Assembly: GCA_019635485.1 (NCBI GenBank)
Contig: JAHBZL010000013.1
Span: forward strand, 1 to 64,000
Length of the DNA: 64,000 nt
Direction of reading: 5' to 3'
From: Piscinibacter sp.
GTDB lineage: Bacteria > Pseudomonadota > Gammaproteobacteria > Burkholderiales > Burkholderiaceae_C
The notes under the pieces were generated by a model. It made no database searches, was not told where the DNA came from, and saw only the letters and a program-made list of their open reading frames with translations. The position numbers and the translations under genes are program-made. This document shows positions 63,729 to 64,000 of the stretch, in pieces. The number at the start of each line of letters is the position of its first letter. Positions within the stretch are counted from its first letter, which is position 1.

Positions 63729-64000
63729 TCAGGCCGACGCGTAGCAGAACGAATCGGTCGAGCAGTCGCCGCCCGCCAGGCGGACCTGGTGCGCGCGGTA
63801 GCCGTCGTCGAAGGAGACGCAGAACTTGTCGTCCAGCGCGATCCCGCCCTGCGCCCCGACGCGTGCCATCACCATGCGTCCGGGCACGCCGTCGGGATAG
63901 AACTGGTCGTCCCAGCTGCTGTAGAGCGAGTTCGTGAAGTAGACCCGTTCACCGTCGCGGCTGACCTCCACCATCTGCGGCCCGCCGCCGAAGGCGGTGC
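63729..64000 (-). CDS. methanethiol oxidase / SBP56 (selenium-binding protein), partial
   Basis: The C-terminal 90 residues of an SBP56-type protein; the 5' part lies beyond the window. Diagnostic end motifs are GGPQMVEVSRDGERVYFTNS, SLYSSWDDQFYPDGV and AHQVRLAGGDCSTDSFCY. Bacterial members oxidise methanethiol to formaldehyde, hydrogen sulfide and peroxide (EC 1.8.3.4), probably in the periplasm with a metal centre. A membrane-protein gene follows closely. Confidence 0.88.
   Translation of the reverse strand, partial: TAFGGGPQMVEVSRDGERVYFTNSLYSSWDDQFYPDGVPGRMVMARVGAQGGIALDDKFCVSFDDGYRAHQVRLAGGDCSTDSFCYASA

Overview
The window is a high-GC chromosomal segment, estimated at about 70% G+C by eye. 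It fits a betaproteobacterium of the order Burkholderiales, probably near the Rubrivivax / Ideonella / Leptothrix-type lineages. Reasons are the recurring AGGAGAC-like ribosome sites, a zwf-hexR pair beside tal and pgi, a double-length UvrA, an N-type ATPase operon, a wax-ester synthase next to an acyl-CoA-binding protein and a PHA-granule protein, and several solitary periplasmic binding proteins. No rRNA, tRNA, CRISPR array, transposase or integrase was seen. Genes are packed tightly, many with 4-base ATGA/GTGA or TGATG overlaps.

Layout. 1-6.3 kb: cytochrome c (partial), PQQ-type sugar dehydrogenase and indolepyruvate oxidoreductase IorB/IorA, divergent from a LysR regulator. 6.4-13.5 kb: a delta-60-repeat lipoprotein, a wax-ester synthase/DGAT, an acyl-CoA-binding protein, a PHA-system protein, a lipoprotein aminopeptidase and a molybdopterin oxidoreductase. 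13.7-18.4 kb: two tandem paralogous amino-acid/amide-type binding proteins, an M20 amidohydrolase and an M14-like DUF2817 peptidase. 18.4-32 kb: a sugar/polyol block. On the minus strand this runs binding protein, two permeases, ATPase, polyol dehydrogenase, AraC regulator, SDR, transaldolase, Pgi and a HAD phosphatase. Divergent from it are zwf and hexR. The block would import a sugar alcohol, oxidise it to a ketose and feed it into the pentose-phosphate/Entner-Doudoroff routes.

32-34.4 kb: a lipoprotein plus a small Cys/His amidase-like protein, a cytochrome c with a GlyGly-CTERM-like tail, and an NTF2-like secreted protein. 34.4-40.1 kb: a four-ATPase-domain UvrA. 40.2-45.0 kb: a 1607-residue lipoprotein joining a galactose-oxidase-like domain, which keeps every copper/radical residue, to a di-haem cytochrome and two PA14 domains. 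45.2-49.5 kb: another solitary binding protein, a GntR regulator, a BMP-type binding protein behind a candidate sigma-54 promoter, a flavin reductase and a nucleoside deaminase. 49.5-51.4 kb: RlhA.

51.5-57.7 kb: a complete N-type ATPase operon (beta, epsilon, AtpQ, a, c, b-delta fusion, alpha, gamma) with no separate delta and no AtpR. Two of its junctions are the same 58-bp linker. 58-64 kb: a two-domain fasciclin lipoprotein with an FeS-type photolyase, a fungalysin-like M36 protease, a His-containing membrane protein and the end of a methanethiol-oxidase/SBP56 gene.

The items most worth a second look are the copper-radical-oxidase/cytochrome fusion, the reduced N-ATPase with its repeated linker, the 167-bp palindrome at the polyol dehydrogenase stop, and the amidase/lipoprotein pair. 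All functional statements are read from sequence motifs and family knowledge; no searches were run.
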